Positions 32,155 through 45,285 are shown, counted from the stretch's first letter. The stretch is DNA of 64,000 nucleotides from Actinomadura luzonensis (GCF_022664455.2 NZ_JAKRKC020000002.1:2976001-3040000); one strand, 5' to 3'. Numbers and translations are program-made. Notes: a model not told the origin generated them from the sequence alone.

Positions 32155-32720
32155 ATGTCCGACCCCCAGCCGGGCGCACGCCCGGACGCGCGGGCGGTGC
32201 TGGAGGCCCCTGACGTCCACCGGGCGCTGACCCGCATCGCGCACGAGATCCTCGAACGCACCAAGGGCGGCGACGACGTCGTCCTGCTCGGCATCCCCAC
32301 CCGCGGCGCGACCCTCGCCCGCCGGCTCGGCGACCGCATCGAGCAGTTCGAGGGCGTCAAGATCCCCGTCGGCTCGATCGACGTCACCATGTACCGCGAC
32401 GACCTGCGGCTGCGCCCCGCCCGGCCGCTCGGCCGCACCGAGCTGCCGCCCGACGGCATCGACGGCAGGATCGTCGTCCTGGTCGACGACGTCCTCTACT
32501 CCGGCCGCACCGTCCGGGCCGCGCTCGACGCGCTCAACGACCTCGGCCGCCCCACCGCCGTCCAGCTCGCCACGCTGGTCGACCGCGGCCACCGCGAGCT
32601 GCCCATCCGCGCCGACTACGTCGGCAAGAACCTCCCCACGGCCAAGAGCGAGAAGGTCAAGGTCTACCTGCAGGAGACCGACGGACGCGACGCCGTGCTT
32701 CTCATGAAGGGGGAGCCCAG

Positions 32721-32724
<4 letters not shown>
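32155..32724 (+). CDS. pyrR: Pyrimidine operon regulator / uracil phosphoribosyltransferase PyrR
   Basis: 189 aa PRTase-fold protein that binds pyr mRNA in response to UMP and also has uracil phosphoribosyltransferase activity. PRPP-binding motif VLVDDVLYSGRTVRAAL and the family segments LLGIPTRGATLARRL, SIDVTMYRDDL and DRGHRELPIRADYVGKN are intact. ATG 32155 sits eight bases after AGGTGGTGA; two GTGs at 32140 and 32143 are in frame but leave no room for an SD. First gene of the pyrimidine operon and next to its own RNA target. Confidence 0.95.
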
Positions 32725-33634
<910 letters not shown>

Positions 33635-33638
<4 letters not shown>

Positions 33639-34924
33639 TCGTCGTCAAGAACGTCAGGATCCTCGGCGGCGAACCCGCCGACATCCGCATCGACCAGGGC
33701 CTGATCGCCGAGATCGGCCAGGGGCTGAGCGGCGGCGAGGAGATCGACGGCGGGGGCGCGATCGCGCTGCCCGGCCTGGTCGACCTGCACACCCACCTGC
33801 GCGAGCCCGGCCGCGAGGACGCCGAGACCGTGCAGACCGGCACCCGCTCGGCGGCCCGCGGCGGCTACACCGCCGTGCACGCCATGGCCAACACCTCGCC
33901 CGTCGCCGACACCGCCGGCGTCGTCGAGCAGGTGTGGCGGCTCGGCCGCGAGTTCGGCCACTGCGACGTGCACCCGGTCGGCGCGGTCACGGTCGGCCTG
34001 GAGGGCCGCCAGCTCGCCGAGCTGGGCGCGATGGCCGACTCCGCGGCCCGGGTGCGGGTCTTCTCCGACGACGGCCGCTGCGTGGACGACGCGGTGCTCA
34101 TGCGCCGCGCCCTGGAGTACGTCAAGGCGTTCGACGGCGTCGTCGCCCAGCACGCCCAGGAGCCCCGCCTGACCGAGGGCGCCCAGATGAACGAGGGCGT
34201 CGTCTCCGGCCGGCTCGGCCTGACCGGCTGGCCCGCGGTCGCCGAGGAGGCGGTCATCGCCCGCGACTGCCTGCTGGCCGCGCACGTCGGCTCCCGCCTG
34301 CACGTCTGCCACGTCTCCACGGCCGGCTCGGTGGAGATCATCCGCTGGGCCAAGTCCAAGGGCTGGGACGTCACCGCCGAGGTGACCCCCCACCACCTGC
34401 TGCTCACCGACGACCTCGTCGAGGACTCCCCGGTGGGCGCCTACAACCCCATCTACAAGGTCAACCCGCCGCTCCGCACCCGCGCCGACGTCGAGGCGCT
34501 GCGCGCCGCGCTGGCCGACGGCACGATCGACATCGTCGCCACCGACCACGCCCCCCACCCGGTCGAGGACAAGGAGACCGAGTGGTCGGCCGCCGCCATG
34601 GGCATGGTCGGCCTGGAGACCGCGCTCAGCGTCGTGCAGGAGGCCATGGTCGAGACCGGGCTGCTCGACTGGGCGGGCGTCGCCGAGCGCATGTCCGTCA
34701 CGCCGGCGCGTATCGGGCGCCTGGCGGGGCAGGGGCAGCCGCTGGAGGCGGGCGGACCGGCCAACATCACGCTCTACGACCCGTCCGCGCGCACGCTGGT
34801 GGACCCCTCCGCCTTCGCGTCCAAGAGCAGGAACACCCCCTACGAGGGCATGACGCTGCCCGGCAGGGTGGTGGCCACGTTCCTGCGGGGCAGGCCGACC
34901 GTACTCGAAGGGAAGCTGGTTTGA
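33635..34924 (+). CDS. pyrC: Dihydroorotase
   Basis: 429 aa class I dihydroorotase. Metal ligands: H52 and H54 in DLHTHLREPGR, then VVAQHAQEP, HVCHVST and ATDHAPHP. GTG 33635 overlaps the pyrB stop (GTGA) and follows GGGGGAGAG. The longer open frame upstream lies within pyrB. The paralogous allantoinase at 6.7 kb differs in the lysine-containing segment. Confidence 0.96.
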
Positions 34925-36016
34925 ACACTCCTGCCGTTCTCGTCCTGGAAGACGGCCGCGTCTTCCACGGGACCGCCTACGGCGCCGAAGGCGAGACGTT
35001 CGGCGAGATGGTCTTCAACACCGGCATGACCGGCTACCAGGAGACCCTCACCGACCCGTCCTACCACCGCCAGATCGTCGCCATGACCGCGCCGCACATC
35101 GGCAACACCGGCGTCAACGACGAGGACCCGGAGTCCCGCCGCGTCTGGGTCGCCGGCTACGTCGTGCGCGAGCCGTCCCGCGTCGTGTCGAACTGGCGGG
35201 CCACCCGCTCGCTCGACGACTACCTCAAGGAGCAGGGCGTCGTCGGCATCGCCATCCCCGGCACCCGCGCCCTGACCCGCCACCTGCGCGAGCGCGGCGC
35301 CATGCGGGCCGGCATCTTCACCGCCCCGTCCGCGCCGGTCGAGGAGCTGGCCGAGCGGGTGCGGCGCTCGCCGGGCATGACGGGCGCGGCGCTGGCCGCC
35401 GAGGTCGCCACCACCGAGCCGTACGTGGTGCCCGCCATCGGCGCGAAGCGCTTCACCGTCGCCGCCGTCGACCTCGGCATCAAGGGCATGACGCCGCACC
35501 GCATGGCCGAGCGCGGCTGCGAGGTGCACGTGCTGCCCGCCGGCGCCTCCTACGAGGAGATCATGGCCGTCGAGCCGGACGGGGTGTTCCTGTCCAACGG
35601 CCCCGGCGACCCCGCCACCGTGGACGTCACGCCGCTGCGGCAGGTGCTGGAGGCCAGGGTGCCGTTCTTCGGCATCTGCTTCGGCAACCAGATCTTCGGC
35701 CGGGCGCTCGGGCTGTCCACGTACAAGCTGCGCTACGGCCACCGCGGCGTCAACCAGCCGGTCCAGGACGTGCGCACCGGCAAGGTGGAGATCTCCGCGC
35801 ACAACCACGGGTTCGCCGTGGAGGCGCCGCTCGACGGGCCGTTCGCGACCCCGTACGGGCAGGCCGAGGTCAGCCACGTCAACCTGAACGACCGCTGCGT
35901 GGAGGGGCTGCGGCTGCTCGACGGCAGCGCGTTCAGCGTCCAGTACCACCCCGAGGCCGCGGCCGGGCCGCACGACGCCGCCTACCTGTTCGACGAGTTC
36001 TGTGAGGTCATGAGCC

Positions 36017-36030
<14 letters not shown>
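34921..36030 (+). CDS. carA: Carbamoyl-phosphate synthase small subunit
   Basis: Glutaminase subunit, 369 aa. N-terminal PAVLVLEDGRVFHGTAYGAEG, glutamine amidotransferase nucleophile in FFGICFGNQIFGRALG, and catalytic His in QYHPEAAAGPHD. It uses a TTG start at 34921 that overlaps the pyrC stop (TTGA) and follows GAAGGGA; no other start codon fits the conserved N-terminus. Ammonia is channelled to CarB, whose gene overlaps this one by 14 bases. Confidence 0.96.
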
Positions 36031-39304
<3,274 letters not shown>

Positions 39305-39341
39305 GCCGCTGATCGGGCCCCGCCACGGGAGGTGAAGACGA

Positions 39342-40208
39342 CTGGCCGGCACTCCGGTGCAGGTGACGGGCACGGTGCTGACGACGCGCCGGGTCGACGC
39401 CTACCATGCGCTGACGGTGGTGGCGCCCGGCATCGCCGAGCGCTTCCGCCCCGGTCACTTCGTCTCGGTGGCCGTCGGAGGGGCTTACACGTCGATGGTG
39501 ACGCGGCGCGCGTTGTCCGTCCACGACGTCAAGTCCGACTACGGCGGCACGGTCGAGCTGGTCTTCACCGTCCGCGGGCGGGGCACCGCATGGCTCGCCG
39601 AGCGGCGCGCCCGCGACACGCTCGACCTGGTCGGGCCGCTCGGGCGGCCCTTCCCGCTGCCCCGCGACCCGGCCCACTGCGTGCTGGTCGGCGCCGAGTA
39701 CGGCTCGGCCGTGCTGTTCCCGCTGGCCGACGCGCTGCTGGCGCGGGGCTGCCGGGTCGACTTCGTGCTCGGCGGTGCGGGGGCCGAGCGGGTCTTCGGG
39801 GCGATGCGGGCCCGCCGCATCGCCGAGACGACCACGCTCACCACCGAGGACGGCTCGCTCGGGTTGCGCGGCAAGGTCACCGACGCGCTGCCCTCGGTGA
39901 TCGCCGACACCCGGGCCGACGCCGTCTACGCCTGCGGGCCGATGGAGACGCTGCGGGCGGTGACGGCGGTCGGCATGGAGTTCGACATCCCGGTGCAGGT
40001 GGCCGTCGAGGAGCAGATGGGCTGCGGCATCGGGGTGTGCATGACGTGCGTCATCCCGGTCATCGGGGACGACGGGGCGACCAGGATGGTCAGGGCGTGC
40101 GCGGAGGGACCGGTGTTCCGGGGGGAGCGGGTGCGCTTCGAGGACGTGGGAACGATCCCGTTCGACGCGCTCGGCGCCCCCGGAGGCGGTGCGCGACATG
40201 TCAGTTGA
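39342..40208 (+). CDS. pyrK: Dihydroorotate dehydrogenase electron-transfer subunit
   Basis: Iron-sulfur flavoprotein of class 1B dihydroorotate dehydrogenase (PyrK; PyrDII in some actinomycetes). FAD-binding RPGHFVSVAVGG and RRALSVHD, NAD-site VYACGPMETLRAV, and a C-terminal 2Fe-2S loop GCGIGVCMTCVIPV with a fourth Cys in RACAEGPVF. The start is uncertain: a CTG at 39342 lies seven bases after GGGAGGTG and begins LAGTPVQVTG, while the first conventional start, GTG 39357, is about 22 bases from that SD. The in-frame TGA at 39333 excludes anything longer. It is cotranscribed with pyrD, overlapping by 11 bases. Confidence 0.93.
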   Translation: MAGTPVQVTGTVLTTRRVDAYHALTVVAPGIAERFRPGHFVSVAVGGAYTSMVTRRALSVHDVKSDYGGTVELVFTVRGRGTAWLAERRARDTLDLVGPLGRPFPLPRDPAHCVLVGAEYGSAVLFPLADALLARGCRVDFVLGGAGAERVFGAMRARRIAETTTLTTEDGSLGLRGKVTDALPSVIADTRADAVYACGPMETLRAVTAVGMEFDIPVQVAVEEQMGCGIGVCMTCVIPVIGDDGATRMVRACAEGPVFRGERVRFEDVGTIPFDALGAPGGGARHVS

Positions 40209-41175
40209 TATGCGGACTTTTCTGGCGCACGTGGAGCTGGCCAACCCGATCACCACGGCCGCCGGGTGCGCTGCCTCCGGACGGGAGCTGGCCCAGTTCT
40301 TCGACCTGCACCGGCTCGGCGCCCTCACCACCCGCTCGATCACCATGGCGCCGCGCGCCGGGCGGCCCACGCCGCGCATGGCCGAGACGCCCTCGGGCAT
40401 GCTCAACGCCGTGGGGCTGCAGGGGCCGGGCATCGACGCGTTCCTGGAGCGCGAGCTGCCCTGGCTCGCCCAGCGCGGCATCAAGACCATCGTCTCGATC
40501 GGCGGCGGCACCGTCGCCGAGTACTCCGAGCTGGCCCGCAGGCTCGCCGACGCGCCCGGGGTCACCGCGCTGGAGGTCAACCTCTCCTGCCCCAACATGG
40601 AGGACCGCGGCCGGGTCTTCGCCCGCGAGGGCAGCGCCGCCGCCGAGGTCATCGCCTCCGTGCGCTCCATCATGCGCTACGACGTGCCGGTGGTCGCCAA
40701 GCTCGCCCCCGACGTGGCCGACATCGTGGCCGTCGCCCGGGCCTGCGTGGACGCCGGCGCCGACGCGCTGTCCATGATCAACAACCCGCTCGGCATGGCG
40801 ATCGACACCGAGGCCCTGCGGCCCTCGCTGGCCGCCGTCACCGGCGGGCTGTCCGGGCCGGCCATCCTGCCGCTGGCCGTGCGCTGCGTGTGGCAGGTGC
40901 ACGCCGCACTGCCCGGGGTGCCGCTCATCGGCATCGGGGGCGTCATGACCGGCAGGGACGCCTTCCAGCTCGTCCTGGCGGGCGCCTGCGCGGTCGGTGT
41001 GGGCACCGCCCTGTTCCACGACCCGTACGCCTGCCTGCGCATCGAGCGCGAGCTGGAGGACCTGCTGCGGGCCCGCGGGTTCCAGCGCCTCGCCGACGCC
41101 GTCGGGCTCGCGCACCGGCCGCCGGGGAGCGCCCCCCGGCACCTGCTCGTCGACACCGAGGAGAGCGCGCCCTGA
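40198..41175 (+). CDS. pyrD: Dihydroorotate dehydrogenase, catalytic subunit (class 1B)
   Basis: 325 aa FMN-dependent TIM-barrel subunit. LANPITTAAGCAASG, LNAVGLQGPG, the catalytic loop EVNLSCPNMED with Cys as base (class 1 rather than the Ser of class 2), and LIGIGGVMTGRDAFQLVLAGA. ATG 40198 has GGAGGCGG upstream; GTG 40189 lies too close to it. Pairing with pyrK shows NAD+ is the final electron acceptor. M. tuberculosis instead has a class 2 quinone-linked enzyme elsewhere. Confidence 0.95.
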   Translation: MSVDMRTFLAHVELANPITTAAGCAASGRELAQFFDLHRLGALTTRSITMAPRAGRPTPRMAETPSGMLNAVGLQGPGIDAFLERELPWLAQRGIKTIVSIGGGTVAEYSELARRLADAPGVTALEVNLSCPNMEDRGRVFAREGSAAAEVIASVRSIMRYDVPVVAKLAPDVADIVAVARACVDAGADALSMINNPLGMAIDTEALRPSLAAVTGGLSGPAILPLAVRCVWQVHAALPGVPLIGIGGVMTGRDAFQLVLAGACAVGVGTALFHDPYACLRIERELEDLLRARGFQRLADAVGLAHRPPGSAPRHLLVDTEESAP

Positions 41176-41227
41176 CGGGCGCCGCCTCCGTACCCGAACG
41201 TCCCGGAAGAACCGAGGAGAGCACGTC

Positions 41228-41920
41228 TTGACTCCCGCACCCATCGCCGTCGCCCTCGACGCCCCCGACCTGGAGACCGCCGCCCGCTGGGCGGCCCTGG
41301 TGACCCCGCACGTCAGCACGGTCAAGGTGGGCCTGGAGCTGTACCTGCGCTACGGGCCCGACGTCATCGCCTCCGTGCGCGGCGCCAGCGGCGTGCGGGT
41401 GTTCCTGGACCTGAAGCTGCACGACATCCCCAACACCGTCTCCGGGGCCGCGCGCGCCGTCGCCCGGCTGCGGCCGGCCATCCTGACCGTGCACGCGGCC
41501 GGCGGGCCGGCGATGATCCGCGCCGCGGTGGAGGCCGCGCCGCACACCCAGATCGCCGCGGTCACCATCCTGACCTCGCTGCGCGAGGCCGACCTCGACC
41601 GCATCGGCGTGCGCGGCCCGGCCGACGACGCCGTGCGGCGGCTGGCCGCCCTGTCGGTGGAGGCGGGAGCCACCGCGCTGGTGTGCTCGGCGCACGAGGT
41701 GCCGGCCGTGCGCCGCGAGGTGGGCGAGCACATCACCCTCATCACGCCCGGCGTGCGGCCGGCGGGGGCCGACACGCAGGACCAGATGCGGGTGGCGACG
41801 CCCGAGCAGGCGCTCGCCGACGGCGCGGACCTGCTCGTGATCGGCCGGCCCATCACCGGCTCCCCGGACCCGGGCGCGGCGGCGGCCGCCATCGCCGCCT
41901 CGCTCCGGCGCGCGTCCTGA
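41228..41920 (+). CDS. pyrF: Orotidine-5'-phosphate decarboxylase
   Basis: 230 aa group 1 OMP decarboxylase. VALDAPDLETA, VKVGLELYLRYG, the catalytic FLDLKLHDIPNTV (D-x-K-x-x-D), ITPGVRPAGAD and VIGRPITGSPDP. This differs from the longer group 2 PyrF of M. tuberculosis. TTG 41228 follows GAGGAGAG at seven bases, and no ATG or GTG is available near the conserved N-terminus. Last gene of the pyr operon; pyrE, the preceding step, is not in the window. Confidence 0.95.
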   Translation: MTPAPIAVALDAPDLETAARWAALVTPHVSTVKVGLELYLRYGPDVIASVRGASGVRVFLDLKLHDIPNTVSGAARAVARLRPAILTVHAAGGPAMIRAAVEAAPHTQIAAVTILTSLREADLDRIGVRGPADDAVRRLAALSVEAGATALVCSAHEVPAVRREVGEHITLITPGVRPAGADTQDQMRVATPEQALADGADLLVIGRPITGSPDPGAAAAAIAASLRRAS

Positions 41921-42102
41921 CGAGCGTTGCGACAAGATCATAGCGGGGCTGACCTGCAAGATCAAAATGGTCGCCGCGCCGGGTTTCGGACCAGGTGAGG
42001 GCCGGGTTTCGGACAACGGCCGACGATGGGAATGCGATCATCGTTGCGTTTCGCGACAGCGTCGCGAGCCGACGCGCGAACGCGGATGTGAGGGCGATTT
42101 GA

Positions 42103-42138
42103 TCAGCGCTGGGTGATTTTACAGTCACGCAGAGTGAT
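42103..42138. promoter_or_regulatory. Tandem BldD-like boxes upstream of ihf
   Basis: GTCACGCAGAGTGAT (42124-42138) matches all nine fixed positions of the BldD consensus NTNACNC(A/T)GNGTNAN. TCAGCGCTGGGTGAT (42103-42117) matches seven of nine and lies exactly 21 bp upstream, two helical turns. They precede the ihf promoter by about 40-70 bp. The rest of the 329-bp gap after pyrF holds only a duplicated CCGGGTTTCGGAC (about 41979 and 42003). Confidence 0.62.
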
Positions 42139-42175
42139 GAAGTGGATTTTGTGACGAGAGAAACCGCTCTTGGCG

Positions 42176-42204
42176 TTGCCTAGGGGGCGATGACCAGCTA
42201 GTTT
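42176..42204 (+). promoter_or_regulatory. ihf promoter
   Basis: TTGCCT (42176-42181), a 17-base spacer and TAGTTT (42199-42204) put the start near 42211, giving a 39-nt leader to the GTG at 42250, which has GAGGTGA as SD. Confidence 0.6.
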
Positions 42205-42249
42205 CCCTTCCCGTCCGAGTACATCGACAGAAATTCGAGGTGACCCGGC

Positions 42250-42573
42250 GTGGCTCTTCCTCCCCTGACCCCTGAGCAGCGCGCCGCAGCCCTGGAAAAG
42301 GCTGCCAAGGCCCGTAAAGAGCGTGCCGAGGTCAAGAACCGGCTCAAGCATGGCGCGGTTTCTCTGGCTGAGGTGCTCAAGGATGGGCAGACCGACGACG
42401 TCATCGGCAAGATGAAGGTGTCGGCCTTGTTGGAATCGCTCCCCGGCGTGGGCAAGGTCCGCGCCAAGCAGCTCATGGAGCGGCTTGCCATCGCCGAGTC
42501 CCGTCGCGTACGGGGCCTCGGCGCGAACCAGAGGGCCTCCCTCGAGCGCGAGTTCGGTGGCAACGAGAGCTAA
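42250..42573 (+). CDS. Actinobacterial integration host factor (mIHF/sIHF)
   Basis: 107 aa nucleoid-associated protein, unrelated to E. coli IHF. LTPEQRAAALEKAAKARKERAEVKNRLKHG forms the N-terminal helix, and SLPGVGKVRAKQLMERLAIAESRRVRGLG is the helix-two-turn-helix DNA-binding core. It bends DNA and affects sporulation and antibiotic production in Streptomyces and growth in mycobacteria. Position between pyrF and gmk is conserved (Rv1388, SCO1480). It has its own promoter and upstream BldD-like boxes. Confidence 0.96.
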   Translation: MALPPLTPEQRAAALEKAAKARKERAEVKNRLKHGAVSLAEVLKDGQTDDVIGKMKVSALLESLPGVGKVRAKQLMERLAIAESRRVRGLGANQRASLEREFGGNES

Positions 42574-42617
42574 TCTCTGTTCCACACGGAAACGCGGGTT
42601 CAACGGGGGGTAGGAAC

Positions 42618-43283
42618 GTGACCGACAGGTCCTGGTCCGGCGATGCACATGCCCACGAGGCGGTCGGACCGGGGACGGAGGTCGAAGTCCTGCCCGGCAA
42701 CGAACGGCGGCTGACGGTCCTGTCCGGGCCGTCGGGCGTCGGCAAGTCCACGGTCGTCGCCGAGCTCCGGCGGGCACACCCCGAGGTGTGGCTGTCGGTC
42801 TCGGTGACCACCAGGAGGCCCCGGCCCGGCGAGGCGCACGGGGTCCACTACTTCTTCGTCGACGGCGCCGAGTTCGACCGGCTGGTGGAGTCGGGCGAGC
42901 TGCTGGAGTGGGCGGAGTTCGCGGGCAACCGCTACGGCACGCCGCGCGAGCCGGTGCTGAAGAAGCTCGCCGACGGCGTCCCCACCCTGCTGGAGATCGA
43001 CCTGGAGGGCGCCAGGCAGGTGCGCGGCACCATGCCGGACGCCCTGCTGGTGTTCCTGGCCCCCCCGAGCTGGGAGGAGCTGGAGAAGCGGCTGCGCGGC
43101 CGCGGCACCGAGCCCGAGGACGTCATCGCCCGCCGCCTGGAGGCGGGGCGCGTCGAGATGGCGGCCGAGCCCGAGTTCGACCTCACGCTGGTCAACACGA
43201 GCGTCCAGGACGTGTGCGACCGGCTGATAGCCTTGATGACTGACCCTCACGGGGTCAGGACATCCACCGAACGAGAGGTCTGA
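42618..43283 (+). CDS. gmk: Guanylate kinase
   Basis: 221 aa GMP kinase. P-loop GPSGVGKS at residues 37-44, VSVTTRRPRPGEAHGVHY (GMP-binding), FAGNRYGTPREPV and RLEAGRVEMAAEPEFD. About 28 N-terminal residues precede the fold, an extension seen in other actinobacteria. GTG 42618 follows GGGGGTAGG. Immediately upstream of rpoZ, the same order as in Rv1389-Rv1390. Confidence 0.96.
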   Translation: MTDRSWSGDAHAHEAVGPGTEVEVLPGNERRLTVLSGPSGVGKSTVVAELRRAHPEVWLSVSVTTRRPRPGEAHGVHYFFVDGAEFDRLVESGELLEWAEFAGNRYGTPREPVLKKLADGVPTLLEIDLEGARQVRGTMPDALLVFLAPPSWEELEKRLRGRGTEPEDVIARRLEAGRVEMAAEPEFDLTLVNTSVQDVCDRLIALMTDPHGVRTSTEREV

Positions 43284-43287
43284 CATC

Positions 43288-43557
43288 GTGGCAGGCACCG
43301 CTGCGGCCGCGGAGGGCATCACCAACCCGCCGATCGACGCGCTGCTCGACATCGTCGACAGCAAATACTCCCTGGTGATCATGGGCGCCAAGCGCGCGCG
43401 TCAGATCAACGCCTACTACTCCCAGCTCGGCGAGGGCCTGCTGGAGTACGTCGGGCCGCTGGTCGAGACGCACGCCCAGGAGAAGCCGCTGTCCATCGCG
43501 CTGCGCGAGGTCTCCGAGGGCCTGCTGACGGCGGAGCCCATCGAGGGCGCGGCCTGA
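43288..43557 (+). CDS. rpoZ: RNA polymerase omega subunit
   Basis: 89 aa omega subunit, aiding assembly of RNA polymerase. ITNPPIDALLDIVDSKYSLVIMGAKRARQIN is the conserved core that clamps the beta' subunit. GTG 43288 lies four bases after the gmk stop. Confidence 0.96.
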   Translation: MAGTAAAAEGITNPPIDALLDIVDSKYSLVIMGAKRARQINAYYSQLGEGLLEYVGPLVETHAQEKPLSIALREVSEGLLTAEPIEGAA

Positions 43558-43564
43558 CCCCTCG

Positions 43565-44812
43565 ATGAAGGTCGTCCTGGGCGTCAGCGGCGGCATCGCC
43601 GCGTACAAGGCGTGCGAGCTGCTGCGGCTGTTCACCGAGTCCGGGCACGAGGTGCGGGTCGTCCCGACCCGCGAGGCGCTGAAGTTCGTGGGCGCGCCCA
43701 CCTGGGCCGCCCTGTCGGGCAACCCCGTGTCGGCCGAGGTGTGGGACGACGTGCACGAGGTGCCCCACGTCCGCATCGGCAAGTCGGCCGACCTCGTCGT
43801 GGTGGCCCCGGCCACCGCCGACCTGCTCGCCAAGGCGGCCCACGGGCTGGCCGGCGACCTGCTCACCAACACGTTGCTCACCGCGACGTGCCCGGTCGTG
43901 TTCGCGCCCGCGATGCACACCGAGATGTGGCAGCACCCCGCCACCCGCGCCAACGTCGCCACGCTGCGCGAGCGCGGCGCGATCGTGCTCGACCCGGCCG
44001 TCGGGCGGCTCACCGGCGCCGACACCGGCCCCGGCCGGCTGCCCGACCCCGCCGAGATCTTCCAGGTCTGCCTGCGCGTGCTGCGCGGCAGGCCGCTCGA
44101 CCTGGCCGGGCGGCGGGTCGTGGTGTCCGCGGGCGGCACCCGCGAGGCGCTCGACCCGGTCCGCTACCTCGGCAACCGCTCCTCGGGGCTGCAGGGCTAC
44201 GCGCTGGCCCGCACGGCGGCCGCCCGCGGCGCCGAGGTCACGCTGGTGGCCGCCAACGTCGCGCTGCCCGACCCCGCCGGGGCCACGGTCGTGCGGGTGG
44301 AGTCCGCGGCGGAGCTGCGCGAGGCGGTGCTCGCCGCGTCGGGCGAGGCCGACGTGGTCGTCATGGCCGCCGCGGTGGCCGACTTCCGGCCCGCGGCCCG
44401 GCACGACGCCAAGATCAAGAAGAGCGACGGCGAGCCCGAGCCGATCCGGCTGGCCAAGAACCCCGACATCCTCGCCGAGCTGGGCGAGCGCCGCCGCGCG
44501 GGCGCCTCCGGCTCAGGCGGCCCCGCCGGGTCTGCCGGCGCTGCCGGCCCCGGCGGCTCCGCCGGTCCCGCGGTCATCGTCGGGTTCGCCGCCGAGACCC
44601 ACGACGTGCTCGCCAACGGTCAGGCGAAGCTGGCCCGCAAGCGCTGCGACCTGCTGGTGGTCAACCAGGTGGGGGAGGGGCGGGCCTTCGGCACCCCCGA
44701 CAACGCGGCCACCGTGCTGGTGGCGGGCGGCGAGCCGGTCGAGGTGCCGCTCGGGCCCAAGGAGGACCTCGCCGACGCCGTCTGGGACCTGGTCGCCGCG
44801 CGACTCGCGTGA
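43565..44812 (+). CDS. coaBC: CoaBC: phosphopantothenoylcysteine decarboxylase/synthetase
   Basis: Bifunctional coenzyme A enzyme, 415 aa. The N-terminal FMN decarboxylase (CoaC) has VLGVSGGIAAYKACELLR, VVAPATADLLAKAAHGLAGD and APAMHTEMW. The C-terminal synthetase (CoaB) has VVSAGGTREALDPVRYLGNRS and KLARKRCDLLVVNQVG. A Gly/Ala/Ser-rich insertion of about 25 residues (near residues 315-340) is not part of the family core and looks like local repeat expansion. ATG 43565 is seven bases after rpoZ. Confidence 0.95.
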   Translation: MKVVLGVSGGIAAYKACELLRLFTESGHEVRVVPTREALKFVGAPTWAALSGNPVSAEVWDDVHEVPHVRIGKSADLVVVAPATADLLAKAAHGLAGDLLTNTLLTATCPVVFAPAMHTEMWQHPATRANVATLRERGAIVLDPAVGRLTGADTGPGRLPDPAEIFQVCLRVLRGRPLDLAGRRVVVSAGGTREALDPVRYLGNRSSGLQGYALARTAAARGAEVTLVAANVALPDPAGATVVRVESAAELREAVLAASGEADVVVMAAAVADFRPAARHDAKIKKSDGEPEPIRLAKNPDILAELGERRRAGASGSGGPAGSAGAAGPGGSAGPAVIVGFAAETHDVLANGQAKLARKRCDLLVVNQVGEGRAFGTPDNAATVLVAGGEPVEVPLGPKEDLADAVWDLVAARLA

Positions 44813-44873
44813 CCCCTGTCACAAAAGTGGCGAAAACGTACAAAGCGTGTAAGACCGATTACTCGATCACCTG

Positions 44874-44903
44874 TTGCGACACTCCCGCCCGCCTGCGGAT
44901 ACT
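44874..44903 (+). promoter_or_regulatory. Promoter before the 120-aa unknown gene
   Basis: TTGCGA (44874-44879), 18 bases and GATACT (44898-44903) give a start near 44910. The 110-bp gap after coaBC is unusually AT-rich for this window. Confidence 0.55.
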
Positions 44904-44922
44904 TGGGGCGAAGGGGGATGGA

Positions 44923-45285
44923 ATGCCGTTGGGTTCTGCTGTCAGGGATCGGTGTAGGACGTTGCTCGGCGACCAGGGGGACATCCATTACGTGTTCCCC
45001 GCGCTCGCCACCGGCCCCGCGGGCACGGGGCACTTCCTCGTCGTCGTCACCGGGACGTCCATCGCGGTGCTCGCCACCAGGACGCTCAGGACCGACCGCC
45101 CCATCGGCGTCTACGCCGAGTTCCCCCGCCGCACCCGACTCGGCCCCATCCTGCCCGGCCCGGTCATCGAGCTGGGCACCATGGTGTTCGAGTTCGACGA
45201 GGAGTACGCCGCGGTGGTGGCCGCCGCCGACGCCGAGGCGTTCGCGCCCGAGACCCTGCCCCCCGACCCGCTGCCCGAACTGTGA
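44923..45285 (+). CDS. Hypothetical protein (120 aa) between coaBC and metK
   Basis: Not recognised. The protein is compact and beta-rich by eye: GHFLVVVTGTSIAVLATR, RPIGVYAEFPRRTRLGPI and VIELGTMVFEFDEEYAAVV suggest a PH-like or SH3-like barrel of about 110 residues, with an acidic Pro-rich tail and no signal or membrane segment. ATG 44923 has GGGGGATGG as SD and a plausible promoter 20-50 bases upstream, so it is probably its own unit. No catalytic motif is evident. Confidence 0.75.
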   Translation: MPLGSAVRDRCRTLLGDQGDIHYVFPALATGPAGTGHFLVVVTGTSIAVLATRTLRTDRPIGVYAEFPRRTRLGPILPGPVIELGTMVFEFDEEYAAVVAAADAEAFAPETLPPDPLPEL

